Counted from the stretch's first letter, positions 18,286 to 26,941 are shown. The stretch: DNA of 64,000 nt from Pseudomonas japonica (GCF_013522925.1 NZ_JAAMQU010000003.1:124001-188000); one strand, 5' to 3'. Numbers and translations: made by a program. Notes: generated by a model not told the origin, from the letters alone.

Positions 18286-19274
18286 AGGCGATTCCGATGT
18301 TGGCCACTGACCAACAATGTTTTCAGGCAAGCAGCCGCCTTGCGCCGCAGCTCGGGCAGCGCCTGCTCCGAGTAGAACGCGGCATGGGGCGACCACAGTA
18401 CTTCAGCGGCCATCAACGCCGCCGGCGGTGGGTGTTGTTCGTCCGCGTAGACATCCAGCGCGACGCCCGCCAGTTGGCGCGCACCCACCGCTTCGCACAA
18501 CGCGGCGGGGTCGATCAGGCCCCCGCGAGCGGTGTTCACCAGGTACTTGCCCTGCAGCCAGCGAAACTCGGCTTTGCCGATGATGTGCTGTGTACGTGGC
18601 GTCAGCGGAGCATGCAGGCTAACCAGATCGGCCTCCCGGAGCAGGGCTTGGAGGCTTTCCCTGCGTTCGATTCCCAAGCTTTTTTCCCACCCGCTGTCGC
18701 GGGCAGGATCGAAGAACAGCACGCGGCAGCCAAACGCCTTGAAGCGTAATGCCACCGCAGCGCCTATCCGGCCCAGGCCCACCAGGCCAATGGTCAGGCC
18801 GCGCAGGCGGGGCACACGGCCCACCTCGCGCCAGTCCCAGCTACCGCCCCGCACGGTGGCATCCGCGCGGGGCAGTCGGCGGATCAGCGCAAGCGCCATC
18901 GCCAACGTGTGGTCGGCCACTTCGTCCGTGCCGTAGTCCGGAACATTGGCAATGGCGATGCCCTGCAGCCGCGCTGCTGTCAGGTCTATGTTGTCGACCC
19001 CTACCGCTGCCCGCACGATCGCTCGGCATTGGCTCAACCGCGAGAGGGCATCGGCGGGAAGTGGCACCAGGTGCCAGCTGATCGCACCGTCACAAGCCAG
19101 TGCTGTGATGGGAAGGTCCGCCACTGTGTCCACATGAACCAGCGTTACCTCCACCCCAGGGCCAAGCACCTCGGCCTCGATGTCCGGCGTGTCCACATAG
19201 CTGTTACGGGCAGAATCCAGCACAAGTACCCTGGTCCCTTTCAAACGGTCGCCGACTACTGAGGGAACACGCAT
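18282..19274 (-). CDS. D-isomer-specific 2-hydroxyacid dehydrogenase (CtBP-like)
   Basis: The protein has 330 residues from the ATG at 19274, whose start overlaps the radical-SAM gene's end by 19 bases. The NAD-binding Rossmann segment is GLTIGLVGLGRIGAAV. The substrate-side residues appear as RAAVGVDNIDL, VADHTLAMALALIRRLP, VNTARGGLIDP with the active-site Arg, and SPHAAFYSEQA with the catalytic His. The 'SPHAAFYSE' ending is typical of CtBP-like members. It would interconvert a 2-keto acid and a D-2-hydroxy acid with NAD(P). Position in the operon suggests it works with the aminotransferase. Confidence 0.88.
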   Translation of the reverse strand: MRVPSVVGDRLKGTRVLVLDSARNSYVDTPDIEAEVLGPGVEVTLVHVDTVADLPITALACDGAISWHLVPLPADALSRLSQCRAIVRAAVGVDNIDLTAARLQGIAIANVPDYGTDEVADHTLAMALALIRRLPRADATVRGGSWDWREVGRVPRLRGLTIGLVGLGRIGAAVALRFKAFGCRVLFFDPARDSGWEKSLGIERRESLQALLREADLVSLHAPLTPRTQHIIGKAEFRWLQGKYLVNTARGGLIDPAALCEAVGARQLAGVALDVYADEQHPPPAALMAAEVLWSPHAAFYSEQALPELRRKAAACLKTLLVSGQHRNRL

Positions 19275-20392
19275 GGCTCGCCCTTCCAATTGGTGAAGTG
19301 AATGCACTCATTACCTTGGGCGTCCACTTCGAGGCGCGTTGGGGTAGCGCCCAGCTCCAGGGGCACGGTGTGCTTGCCACTGAGGTGGGGTATCACGAAT
19401 TCGGGGACCGCCAGGTTGGACACGTGGCGCTTGAGTTGCCGCAGGAGGGTGAGCGCGTGTTGAATGGAGGCGGCATAACGGCGGTGCCCAGGAGAGAACG
19501 GCATGAACTGGTACAGGTAGTGAGGGGTGACCCCGCCGCGATACAGCCCCATGCAGAGGCCGCGCAACGTAGCCAGTTGATCGTTGACGCCGGCCAATAA
19601 AGGAATATTGGCGAAGAGTAGCGGCACGGCGTTTTGCAATACCGCTACGGCAGTGAAAAAGGCTTCCGTCAGCTCGCGAGGGTGAGCCACGTGCAGCCCC
19701 ACCGCAGTCACCCGATGGCGCGCCAGGGATTGTGCCAAGGCAGGAGTAATCCTGTACGGGTTGAAGGTCAGTGCTCGGGTATGCAGCCGGATCACGATGT
19801 CCGGGCGGCACTGGCGGATGCTCTGCAGCAGCCCCTCCAGGCGAGCATCGGACAGCATCAGAGGTTCGCCACCGCTCAGGATCACTTCCTCAACGCCCGA
19901 ATGGCTGGCCAGATAATCCAGCGTTGCCTGTCAGTCGCTTTTGCGCAGGGCGGGTTTGCCCGGCTGCTTTTCCAATGTGCGCAAGGCTTCGTAGCAGAAT
20001 TGGCAGTAGGCGTGGCACACGTTGGCGGCACGCACGATCACCCGATTGTCATACTTGTGCTGGCAGATACCAGTGACCATTTCGGCATCGAGCTCCCAAT
20101 TCTCGGTGCTGCCGTCGTATTCGAAAGCGCTGGCCTGGGTGAACTCCGGGATGGTCTGCGCCCAGATGGGGTCGTTCTCGACCGGGCGCTGCGAGTCATC
20201 GCTTTCGATGAGCGCCAGGGCATAAGGGGTGAGCGAAACCTTGCGGGTATCGAACGCCCCCCGAAGGTTTTCAAGCCGTTCACTGTTGGCCAGGCCAGGG
20301 AACGCCTGAACCAGCTCTTCGAGTGTGGACACGCTGTTCTGTTGTTGCCATTTCCAGTCGAACCAGCAGGGCTGCGGGATGGCCTGGGTCAT
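19256..20392 (-). pseudogene. KamA/EpmB-like radical-SAM aminomutase, interrupted by one in-frame TGA
   Basis: The ATG at 20392 has a strong ribosome-binding site (AAGGAGG about 8 bases upstream). The frame reads 153 codons to TGA at 19931-19933 and then continues without shift to 19256. Ignoring the stop gives about 378 residues. Before it lie the [4Fe-4S] motif Cys126-x3-Cys130-x2-Cys133 (CHAYCQFC) and the start of the barrel; after it lie VILSGGEPLMLSD, LRLHTRALTFNP-type strands and VIPHLSGKHTVPLELG, which holds a candidate PLP Lys as in lysine 2,3-aminomutases. The break reads ...RKSD-stop-QATLDYLA..., so a single TGG-to-TGA change is the simplest explanation. The internal GTG at 19885 has no good start signal and would lack the cluster-binding part. 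It is the first gene of the five-gene operon. Readthrough, recoding or sequence error are possible. Confidence 0.82.
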
Positions 20393-20463
20393 AACGCGCC
20401 TCCTTGGGCAATGGTGCATTCCTTGTGACGATGAGAAGTCTATGGCGCCGGGCGAGTTGGCGG

Positions 20464-20517
20464 CCTAACAGCTTGGGCCCCACAACGCCTAACTGTTAGC
20501 AAAACGCACCTAACAGC
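20464..20517. promoter_or_regulatory. three CCTAAC repeats in the radical-SAM/MocR divergent region (probable MocR operator)
   Basis: CCTAACAGC occurs at 20464-20472 and 20509-20517, and CCTAACTGTTAGC at 20488-20500. The three CCTAAC starts are 24 and 21 bases apart, about two helical turns each, and the middle copy is also an inverted repeat (CTAAC/GTTAG). MocR regulators such as GabR and PdxR bind spaced direct repeats between divergent promoters, which is the situation here. Operator function is inferred. Confidence 0.6.
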
Positions 20518-20563
20518 GGCACAACGGGGCTATTTCCCCTGGGGGGGTTATGACCGTTGTGCC
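20518..20563. promoter_or_regulatory. 10-base perfect inverted repeat upstream of the MocR gene
   Basis: GGCACAACGG (20518-20527) and its exact complement CCGTTGTGCC (20554-20563) flank 26 bases that contain the palindromic run CCCCTGGGG. It lies directly next to the CCTAAC repeats and 47 bases before the MocR start codon. It could be a second operator or an mRNA hairpin in the regulator's leader. Confidence 0.45.
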
Positions 20564-20610
20564 CAAAGGGGTACAGTCCGGGGAACACGAGCAAGCGGAA
20601 CGGCGGGTAA

Positions 20611-22035
20611 ATGATTGCAGGCAGTGGCGACAGCCCAGCGCACAGGGCTTTTCTGGAGATCAGCGAGGCGCTTGCCAGCGGTACTTTCCAGCCAGGCCAA
20701 CAACTGCCTTCCATCCGCCGATGGGCCTCACGCCCAGGTTTGAGCTTCCATGGCGTGGTACGTGCCTATGAACGCCTCGAAGCGCTTGGGCGCGTGGTTG
20801 CAAACCCTGGCCGGGGTTACTTTATGGCTGCGCAAGGCATGGGCGTCGAGGGAATGGCAAGCGTGGGCATGGCGGGTGAGGGCACCGGTTCGCTCATGGC
20901 CGCGCCACCAGCCCGGGCGAGCACGGAGATGGACCCGTTCTGGGCCCTTTTCCATGCCTCGGGCACTTCGATGAAGCTGGGTTGTGGTTGGCTTCCGCCA
21001 GAATGGACAGACACGCGCTCGCTGGCCCGGGTTATCCGCCGTACCGCGACTTTTGCCCGCAGTTCGCTGGTGGAGTATGGCGATCCTGCGGGCTACCTGC
21101 CGATGCGAGAAGCACTGGCCTGTCATCTACGAGGGCGCCACTGCCTGCCGGTAACCGCCTCCCATATCCTCACTACATTGGGTGCGACCCAGGCACTGGA
21201 CCTGATCATCCGGCTGCTGGTATCGCCCGGCGACCGGGTGCTGGTAGACGACCCGTGCAACAGTAACCTTATCCGCCTGCTGCACTTGCGCGGCGCTGAG
21301 GTGATTGGCATAACCCGCCTGAACGACGGCCCAGACCTGGACGCTGTGCGGGCCCGTCTGCAGGAGGGGGCGGTGCGAGCCTTCTTCATCAATGCGCGGC
21401 TGCATAACCCGACGGGCACGTCCGTAAGCCCCCGGCAGGCCTGTTCGTTGCTTAAACTGAGCGCCGCGCATGGCATGCTTCTCGTCGAGGACGACGTCTA
21501 CGGGGATTTCTGTTCAGGGCCGGCACATCATCTGGCCAGTCTCTCGGGATTAACGAACGTGGTGTATGTGGGCAGTTTTTCCAAAACCCTATCGGCCAAC
21601 CTGCGCGTGGGCTACGTGGCCGCGCCTCCCGGGCTGATTGCTCGGCTGGCAGACCTCAAGCTCTTGACCAGCGTGGCCGTACCCGGGTTTTGCGAGCGTT
21701 TCATCGGCGCGATCCTTGCTGATGGCAGCTATGAGCAGCATGTGCGCAAGGCCCGCTTACGGCTGCAAACCGCGCAGGCCACTACCCGCGCTGCGCTTGA
21801 GCGGTGGGGCTGGGAGCTCTATTACCCTCCCCGCGAGGGTATGTTCGTGTGGGTACGTCACCCTCGGCTGACATGCACGCAAAGCCTGATCGAGGCGGCG
21901 CTCGCGCACCAGGTATTGCTCGCGCCAGGGCGGCTGTTCAGCGCCGACGGCAGGGAAACGCCCTGGTTGCGTATCAACGTTGCGCATTTTGACCTGGCCC
22001 GGGCCCAGGCAGTGTTCGAAGCGCTTGTCGATTAA
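20611..22035 (+). CDS. MocR-type regulator (GntR HTH fused to aminotransferase-like domain)
   Basis: The protein has 474 residues. Residues about 8-75 form a GntR winged helix (ISEALASGTFQPGQQLPSIRRWA, YERLEALGRVVANPGRGYF). A Gly/Ala/Met-rich linker (about 76-105) joins a fold-type-I PLP domain with LTTLGATQALDLIIRLL, NARLHNPTGTSVSP, LLVEDDVYGDF and Lys325 in YVGSFSKTLSANLRVGY, the expected PLP-binding residue. Regulators of this type sense PLP or an amino-acid aldimine and usually control the divergent gene. Here that is the radical-SAM operon, whose pathway also uses PLP enzymes, so it is the likely local regulator. The region between them holds spaced repeats. Confidence 0.9.
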   Translation: MIAGSGDSPAHRAFLEISEALASGTFQPGQQLPSIRRWASRPGLSFHGVVRAYERLEALGRVVANPGRGYFMAAQGMGVEGMASVGMAGEGTGSLMAAPPARASTEMDPFWALFHASGTSMKLGCGWLPPEWTDTRSLARVIRRTATFARSSLVEYGDPAGYLPMREALACHLRGRHCLPVTASHILTTLGATQALDLIIRLLVSPGDRVLVDDPCNSNLIRLLHLRGAEVIGITRLNDGPDLDAVRARLQEGAVRAFFINARLHNPTGTSVSPRQACSLLKLSAAHGMLLVEDDVYGDFCSGPAHHLASLSGLTNVVYVGSFSKTLSANLRVGYVAAPPGLIARLADLKLLTSVAVPGFCERFIGAILADGSYEQHVRKARLRLQTAQATTRAALERWGWELYYPPREGMFVWVRHPRLTCTQSLIEAALAHQVLLAPGRLFSADGRETPWLRINVAHFDLARAQAVFEALVD

Positions 22036-22133
22036 GGGTGTTCGTCGCAATCACCGGCTAAATCGCGCAGCCTGGTTTACCCTTCTTCACTACCCGGCAG
22101 GCCTGGTGCCGGGCGTGTCATTGGAGGTTGCGT

Positions 22134-22979
22134 ATGGATCAGACCCAAGCCCTCGAGGCACTTTCCATGCTGTGCCGCAGACTGGCCGGCGCCCCCGTCC
22201 TCGCGCTGACCGGGGCAGGCATCAGCACCGCTTCAGGCATCCCGGATTACCGTGATACCGAGGGCGTGCGCCGCGGCAATGCCCCCATGATGCATCAGGA
22301 GTTCGTAAGTTCGCTGCAAGCGCGCAAGCGTTACTGGGCCAGGGCGATGGTAGGCTGGCATGGGGTGGAGCAGGCGCGGCCCAACCCTGCCCATGAAGCG
22401 CTGGCGCGGCTGCAGGCGGCGGGCCATGTGGTGTCGGTGGTCACTCAGAACGTGGATGGGCTGCACGAGCAGGCCGGTAGCCGCGATGTGATCGAGTTGC
22501 ACGGCAACCTGCACCGTGTGGTGTGCCTGGATTGCGCCGATACGCTGTCCCGCGCGGCAATGCAAACGGCGCTCGAAGAAGCGAACCCGTCCCTCCAGGA
22601 CGTGCGCGCGGTGCTGGCTCCGGACGGTGACGCCCAGCTTGCGGCCAGGTTTCTTGAACAGTTCACCTTGCCGCTCTGCCCTGCGTGCGGCGGCAACAGG
22701 CTCAAGCCCGACGTAGTGTTCTTCGGTGACGGCGTGGCGACGCATACGGCACGGGCCGCCCTGGAGGCGACCGAGCGCGCCGCAGTGATGCTGGTGATTG
22801 GCTCATCACTTATGGCCTATTCCAGTTACCGGCTGTGCCTGGAGATGTCGCGTCAGGGCAAGCCCCTGCTGGCAATCAACATGGGCCGTACCCGCGCTGA
22901 TGCCTTGCTGGCGCTCAAGGTTCGCCAGCCCTGCGAAGGGGCCTTGCCCTGGCTTGCGGATCAGCTGGGCGCCGCGTGA
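22134..22979 (+). CDS. Sir2-family NAD-dependent protein deacylase
   Basis: The protein has 281 residues. The ATG at 22134 has GGAGG 6 bases upstream, preferred over a TTG two codons earlier. Sirtuin motifs are in order: ALTGAGISTASGIPDYRD (NAD binding), VVTQNVDGLHEQAGS, LHGNLHRVVCLDC with the catalytic His, a second zinc pair (CPACGG), LKPDVVFFGDGV, and VIGSSLMAYSSYRL. The four cysteines (CLDC and CPAC) form the Zn site. The subtype resembles class II (SIRT4-like) sirtuins. It removes acyl groups from lysines using NAD+, releasing nicotinamide. It starts 98 bases after the MocR gene on the same strand; any link to that cluster is speculative. Confidence 0.92.
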   Translation: MDQTQALEALSMLCRRLAGAPVLALTGAGISTASGIPDYRDTEGVRRGNAPMMHQEFVSSLQARKRYWARAMVGWHGVEQARPNPAHEALARLQAAGHVVSVVTQNVDGLHEQAGSRDVIELHGNLHRVVCLDCADTLSRAAMQTALEEANPSLQDVRAVLAPDGDAQLAARFLEQFTLPLCPACGGNRLKPDVVFFGDGVATHTARAALEATERAAVMLVIGSSLMAYSSYRLCLEMSRQGKPLLAINMGRTRADALLALKVRQPCEGALPWLADQLGAA

Positions 22980-23202
22980 ACATCCCGCCGGGAGGCCTCC
23001 ATATCGCCAGGTATCACGCCGTCCTTCATGCCAAGCAGTACCGCTACTTGTGAGCCTCCCCCCGTCGGCCCTTCTTGCGCCCTGACAGCACCTGGTAGGT
23101 GGTGGCGGGGTCTACATTGTGCTCACGGGCAAATTGTTGAACCGATTTCCCCTGATGATCCAGCCAAGCTCTCGCTTGTGCGGCAGTCCGTATACCGTGC
23201 AT
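22961..23202 (-). pseudogene. small HTH DNA-binding protein, frameshifted after codon 52
   Basis: The ATG at 23202 opens MHGIRTAAQARAWLDHQGKS, followed by VQQFAREHNVDPATTYQVLSGRKKGRRGEAHK and a TAG at 23044-23046. Homologues that I recall from pseudomonad phage regions continue after 'GE-A/S-H-K/R' with xAVLLGxKxGVI. Here, restoring one missing G after the AAG codon at 23047-23049 gives exactly VAVLLGMKDGVIPGDMEASR and an end at 22961 inside the 3' end of the sirtuin gene. So the gene seems to have lost one base. If read as it stands, a 52-residue truncated protein would result. It is divergent from the XRE regulator gene at 23283. Confidence 0.7.
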
Positions 23203-23282
23203 AGTTCAAGTCCGTTTTTCTAGATTTAATAGTGTTGGATTCCACACCGCTTTGGGTGTTTCGGAAAGGATTATACATTCAA

Positions 23283-23639
23283 ATGACTGCAATTGGTTCT
23301 CGCATCCGCGAGGAACGTGAACGCCTGCGACTCACTCAGCGAGCGTTCGGCGAGATAGGCGGGGTAGAGCCTAATGCCCAGGGAAAATACGAAAGCGGGG
23401 AGCGCTGGCCCAAGGCCGATTACCTGGCCGCGGTGGCGGATCACGGTGTGGATGTGCTGTACGTGCTTACCGGAGCGCGCGCGGCCGAACCCGCCGATCA
23501 ACTGAGCGAGGACGAAGCCAGCCTGCTGAGGGGCTATCGCTCGCTGCCGGCACCTGCCCAGGCCGCGCTGGCGGGCATGGCAGAGGCCCTGGTGGCGCTG
23601 ATACCGGCCAGAAACGCCGATGGCAGGCGAGGGCGCTGA
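23283..23639 (+). CDS. XRE-family helix-turn-helix regulator, phage-repressor-like
   Basis: The protein has 118 residues from the ATG at 23283; a TTG at 23232 would add 17 residues. Residues 1-62 form an HTH_3/XRE domain (IGSRIREERERLRLTQRAFGEIGGVEPNAQGKYESGERWP). The ADYLAAVADHGVDVLYVLTG segment is common in repressors of defective phages and pyocin-like loci. The remainder (ALAGMAEALVALIP) is short with no peptidase domain, so it is not LexA-like. It faces a small frameshifted HTH gene 80 bases away, an arrangement reminiscent of a cI/cro switch. It may be a relic regulator. Confidence 0.82.
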   Translation: MTAIGSRIREERERLRLTQRAFGEIGGVEPNAQGKYESGERWPKADYLAAVADHGVDVLYVLTGARAAEPADQLSEDEASLLRGYRSLPAPAQAALAGMAEALVALIPARNADGRRGR

Positions 23640-23736
23640 GACCGCCGGTACGCAGTTTTCGTTTAGGCCTAGGTTCGCGTGGTGGAACTTTGTTAATGTA
23701 CCGTTCTGAATGTAAAGCGTAACGAGAGGTGTCTGC

Positions 23737-24381
23737 TTGATTAGGGTGCTAGTGGTCGACGATCACGATCTGGTACGCACAGGCATTACTCGCATGCTGT
23801 CCGACATCGACGGGCTTCAAGTGGTCGGCCAGGCGGAGTCGGGGGAAGAAGCGCTGAAGGCTGCGCGGGATCTGAAACCAGACGTGGTACTGATGGATGT
23901 GAAGATGCCTGGCATCGGCGGGCTGGAAGCCACCCGCAAGATGTTGCGCAGCCATCCGGACGTGAAGGTTGTGGTAGTGACGGTGTGCGAGGAAGATCCG
24001 TTCCCCACGCGGTTGCTTCAGGCAGGTGCCGCAGGGTACCTCACCAAAGGCGCTGCGCTTGGCGAGATGGTTCAGGCCATTCGCCTGGTGTTTGCCGGCC
24101 AACGCTATATCAGCCCACAGATTGCTCAGCAGTTGGCGCTCAAGTCGTTCCAGCCACAGACCACGGCGTCCCCGTTCGATCTGTTGTCAGAGCGGGAAAT
24201 CCAGATCGCCCTGATGATCGTTGGGTGCCAGAAGGTGCAGAATATCTCGGATCGGCTTTGTCTCTCGCCAAAGACGGTGAATACCTATCGGTACCGCATT
24301 TTCGAGAAGCTTTCCATTACCAGCGATGTCGAGCTGACCTTGCTGGCCGTTCGCCACGGCATGGTCGACGCCAACGCGTAA
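23737..24381 (+). CDS. gacA: GacA/UvrY response regulator
   Basis: The protein has 214 residues and begins with TTG at 23737, preceded by GAGAGGTG; TTG is the usual start in pseudomonad gacA. It has a receiver with Asp8/Asp9, the phospho-acceptor Asp54 (VVLMDVKMPGIGG) and Lys in YLTKGAAL, then a LuxR-type HTH (LLSEREIQIALMIVGCQKVQNISDRLCLSPKTVNTYRYRIFEKL). It is phosphorylated by the GacS kinase and activates small RNAs (RsmY/Z type) that relieve RsmA/CsrA repression, controlling secondary metabolism and virulence traits. The conserved order gacA-uvrC-pgsA confirms identity. uvrC begins 3 bases after its stop. Confidence 0.97.
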   Translation: MIRVLVVDDHDLVRTGITRMLSDIDGLQVVGQAESGEEALKAARDLKPDVVLMDVKMPGIGGLEATRKMLRSHPDVKVVVVTVCEEDPFPTRLLQAGAAGYLTKGAALGEMVQAIRLVFAGQRYISPQIAQQLALKSFQPQTTASPFDLLSEREIQIALMIVGCQKVQNISDRLCLSPKTVNTYRYRIFEKLSITSDVELTLLAVRHGMVDANA

Positions 24382-24384
24382 AAC

Positions 24385-26208
24385 ATGACTCAGACTTTCG
24401 ATCCGTCCGCCTTCCTGGCGACCTGCAGTGGCCGCCCCGGCGTTTATCGGATGTTCGACGAGGGCGGGCGTCTGCTGTACGTCGGCAAGGCTCGTAACCT
24501 CAAGAAGCGCCTGGCGAGCTATTTCCGCAAAACCGGCCTGGCGCCCAAGACCGCCGCCCTGGTGGGCCACATCGCCCAGGTGGAAACCACCATCACGGCC
24601 AACGAGACCGAGGCGTTGCTGCTCGAGCAGACACTCATCAAGGAGTGGCGGCCGCCTTACAACATTCTTCTGCGCGACGATAAGTCCTACCCTTACGTTT
24701 ACCTGTCGGACGCCGAGTTTCCGCGGCTGAGCATCCATCGGGGCGCGAAGAAGGGCAAGGGCCGCTATTTCGGCCCTTATCCCAGCGCTGGCGCGATCCG
24801 CGAAAGCCTCAGCCTGCTGCAGAAAACCTTCCAGGTTCGCCAGTGCGAAGACAGTTACTTCAAGAACCGCACACGCCCGTGCCTGCAATACCAGATCAAT
24901 CGCTGCAAGGCGCCTTGCGTGCGAGCCGTGGAAACCCCGGAGTACGCCGAGGACGTGCGCCACTCGATCATGTTCCTCGAGGGGCGCAGCCACCAGCTCA
25001 CCAATGAGCTGTCTGAAACCATGGAGCGGGCGGCCATGGACCTGGATTTCGAAAAGGCCGCAGAGCTGCGCGACCAGATTGCTGTGCTGCGCCGCGTGCA
25101 GGATCAGCAAAGCATGGAGGGCGGCACCGGCGATGTGGACGTGATCGCCGCGTTCGTGAACCCGGGCGGGGCCTGCGTGCACTTGATCAGCGTGCGCGGC
25201 GGGCGAGTGCTGGGCAGCAAGAACTTCTTCCCGCAGGTAGGTATTGAAGAGTCCCTGGACGAGGTAATGTCGGCATTCCTGTCCCAATACTACCTGGGCA
25301 GTTCCGAACGTGAGCTGCCCACAGAGCTGATCGTCAATACGCTCCCGGAAGACATCGAGGCACTGGTGGAGGCCGTCGCAACCCTGCGAGGGCGTGAACT
25401 TGCAGTCAGCCACCGCGTGCGTGGTACCCGGGCGCGCTGGCAGCAGCTGGCCGTGACCAACGCCGACCAGGCACTGGCCGCGCGGCTGGCGAACCGGCAG
25501 CACGTGACCGCGCGGTTCGATGCCCTGGCCGACGTGCTGGGGATGGACGAGCCACCGCAGCGGCTGGAGTGTTACGACATCAGCCACTCCAGCGGTGAGG
25601 CCACCGTCGCCTCTTGTGTGGTGTTCGGCCCCGAAGGCCCGATCAAGTCGGATTACCGCCGCTACAACATCGAAGGCGTGACCGCGGGCGACGACTACGC
25701 TGCGATGCACCAGGCCCTTACCCGCCGCTTCAGCAAGATCAAGAACGGCGAGGGCAAGCTACCGGATGTGCTGCTGGTGGACGGCGGCAAGGGGCAGCTG
25801 AACATGGCCCGCGATGTGTTGCAGGAATTGGAGGTGCCCGAGCTGATCCTGATTGGGGTGGCCAAAGGCGTGACCCGCAAGGCCGGTTTCGAAACCTTGT
25901 ACCTCAATGACGTGGCCAACGAATTTACGTTGAAGGCTGACTCGCCCGCGCTGCACCTGATTCAGCAGATTCGCGATGAAGCACACCGTTTTGCAATCAC
26001 CGGCCACCGTGCGCGGCGAGGCAAAGCGCGGCGTACGTCAACGCTCGAAGGGATCGACGGGGTAGGGCCCAAGCGCCGCCGCGACCTGCTTAAACACTTT
26101 GGAGGGCTCCAGGAATTGTCACGTGCCAGCATCGACGAAATTGCCAAGGCACCTGGCATCAGCAAAAAGCTGGCGGAGTCGATTTATGCCAACCTGCACA
26201 GCGAGTAG
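24385..26208 (+). CDS. uvrC: excinuclease ABC subunit C
   Basis: The protein has 607 residues, the normal length for UvrC. The N-terminal GIY-YIG nuclease ([32 protein letters not shown]) makes the 3' incision. A cysteine-containing region ([16 protein letters not shown]) follows, then the UvrB-interacting UVR motif at about 205-235 ([16 protein letters not shown]). The C-terminal RNase H-like nuclease ([37 protein letters not shown]) makes the 5' cut, and a tandem helix-hairpin-helix closes the protein ([18 protein letters not shown]). It works with UvrA/UvrB in nucleotide excision repair. Translationally linked to gacA. Confidence 0.98.
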   Translation: MTQTFDPSAFLATCSGRPGVYRMFDEGGRLLYVGKARNLKKRLASYFRKTGLAPKTAALVGHIAQVETTITANETEALLLEQTLIKEWRPPYNILLRDDKSYPYVYLSDAEFPRLSIHRGAKKGKGRYFGPYPSAGAIRESLSLLQKTFQVRQCEDSYFKNRTRPCLQYQINRCKAPCVRAVETPEYAEDVRHSIMFLEGRSHQLTNELSETMERAAMDLDFEKAAELRDQIAVLRRVQDQQSMEGGTGDVDVIAAFVNPGGACVHLISVRGGRVLGSKNFFPQVGIEESLDEVMSAFLSQYYLGSSERELPTELIVNTLPEDIEALVEAVATLRGRELAVSHRVRGTRARWQQLAVTNADQALAARLANRQHVTARFDALADVLGMDEPPQRLECYDISHSSGEATVASCVVFGPEGPIKSDYRRYNIEGVTAGDDYAAMHQALTRRFSKIKNGEGKLPDVLLVDGGKGQLNMARDVLQELEVPELILIGVAKGVTRKAGFETLYLNDVANEFTLKADSPALHLIQQIRDEAHRFAITGHRARRGKARRTSTLEGIDGVGPKRRRDLLKHFGGLQELSRASIDEIAKAPGISKKLAESIYANLHSE

Positions 26209-26240
26209 AATGGCCGCTCAACCCGCTGCCAGTCGTGCCG

Positions 26241-26798
26241 ATGAATATTCCTAATATCCTAACTGTGTTGCGCGTCGCGCTGATCCCGATCTTCATTCTG
26301 CTGTTCTACCTTCCGTACCACTGGAGCTACTTGGCGGCGAGCAGCGTGTTCGCCATTGCCGCTGCCACGGATTGGCTCGACGGTTACCTTGCCAGGCGCC
26401 TCGAACAGAGCACCCCCTTCGGCGCGTTCCTCGACCCGGTCGCAGACAAGCTCACGGTGGCGGTGGCGCTGGTGCTGCTGGTGCAGGCCCACGCCAATAT
26501 CTGGCTTACCCTTCCCGCCGCAGTGATCATCGGCCGGGAAATCGTAGTGTCGGCCCTGCGTGAATGGATGGCCGAACTCGGCGCCCGTGCCCAGGTGGCC
26601 GTTTCCAGCCTCGGTAAATGGAAAACCGCCGCGCAAATGGTTGCGTTGATCATCCTGCTCGGCAACCCGCCTGCGCTCACCCTCATCGTGCTCGTTGGCT
26701 ACGGCCTGCTGTTGATCTCCGCGGCGCTCACGCTGTGGTCCATGGTCAATTACCTGCGCGCCGCGCTGCCTCACCTGAGTACTGATGTAAAAAAATAA
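26241..26798 (+). CDS. pgsA: CDP-diacylglycerol-glycerol-3-phosphate 3-phosphatidyltransferase
   Basis: The protein has 185 residues from the ATG at 26241, 32 bases after uvrC; a GTG two codons upstream is less likely. It is an inner-membrane enzyme with several hydrophobic helices. The CDP-alcohol phosphatidyltransferase signature D-G-x2-A-R-x8-G-x3-D-x3-D is present as DWLDGYLARRLEQSTPFGAF followed by LDPVADK. It makes phosphatidylglycerol-phosphate from CDP-diacylglycerol and glycerol-3-phosphate. The standard neighbours uvrC upstream and tRNA-Gly/tRNA-Cys downstream support the call. Confidence 0.97.
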   Translation: MNIPNILTVLRVALIPIFILLFYLPYHWSYLAASSVFAIAAATDWLDGYLARRLEQSTPFGAFLDPVADKLTVAVALVLLVQAHANIWLTLPAAVIIGREIVVSALREWMAELGARAQVAVSSLGKWKTAAQMVALIILLGNPPALTLIVLVGYGLLLISAALTLWSMVNYLRAALPHLSTDVKK

Positions 26799-26819
26799 AA
26801 CTATTTTTGAATCAAAGGC

Positions 26820-26847
26820 TTGACGGCCTGCGCCGTTTAGATAGAAT
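26820..26847 (+). promoter_or_regulatory. promoter of the tRNA-Gly/tRNA-Cys operon
   Basis: TTGACG (26820-26825) and TAGAAT (26842-26847) are separated by 16 bases and followed by a GC-rich discriminator (GGCGCCCG), as in stable-RNA promoters under stringent control. It lies 18 bases upstream of the tRNA-Gly 5' end. Confidence 0.7.
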
Positions 26848-26865
26848 GGCGCCCGTCAACACGAC

Positions 26866-26941
<76 letters not shown>

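Noticed and set aside
19256..19885. Separate 209-residue gene starting at the internal GTG
   Set aside because: It would begin in the middle of the SAM-binding barrel (ILSGGEP), without a ribosome-binding site and without the iron-sulfur motif; it is the second half of the interrupted gene.
19931..19933. TGA read as selenocysteine
   Set aside because: The position is not a known Sec site in lysine-aminomutase-type radical-SAM proteins, no clear bacterial SECIS hairpin follows the codon, and a Trp codon change explains the context more simply. Kept only as a remote option in the findings.
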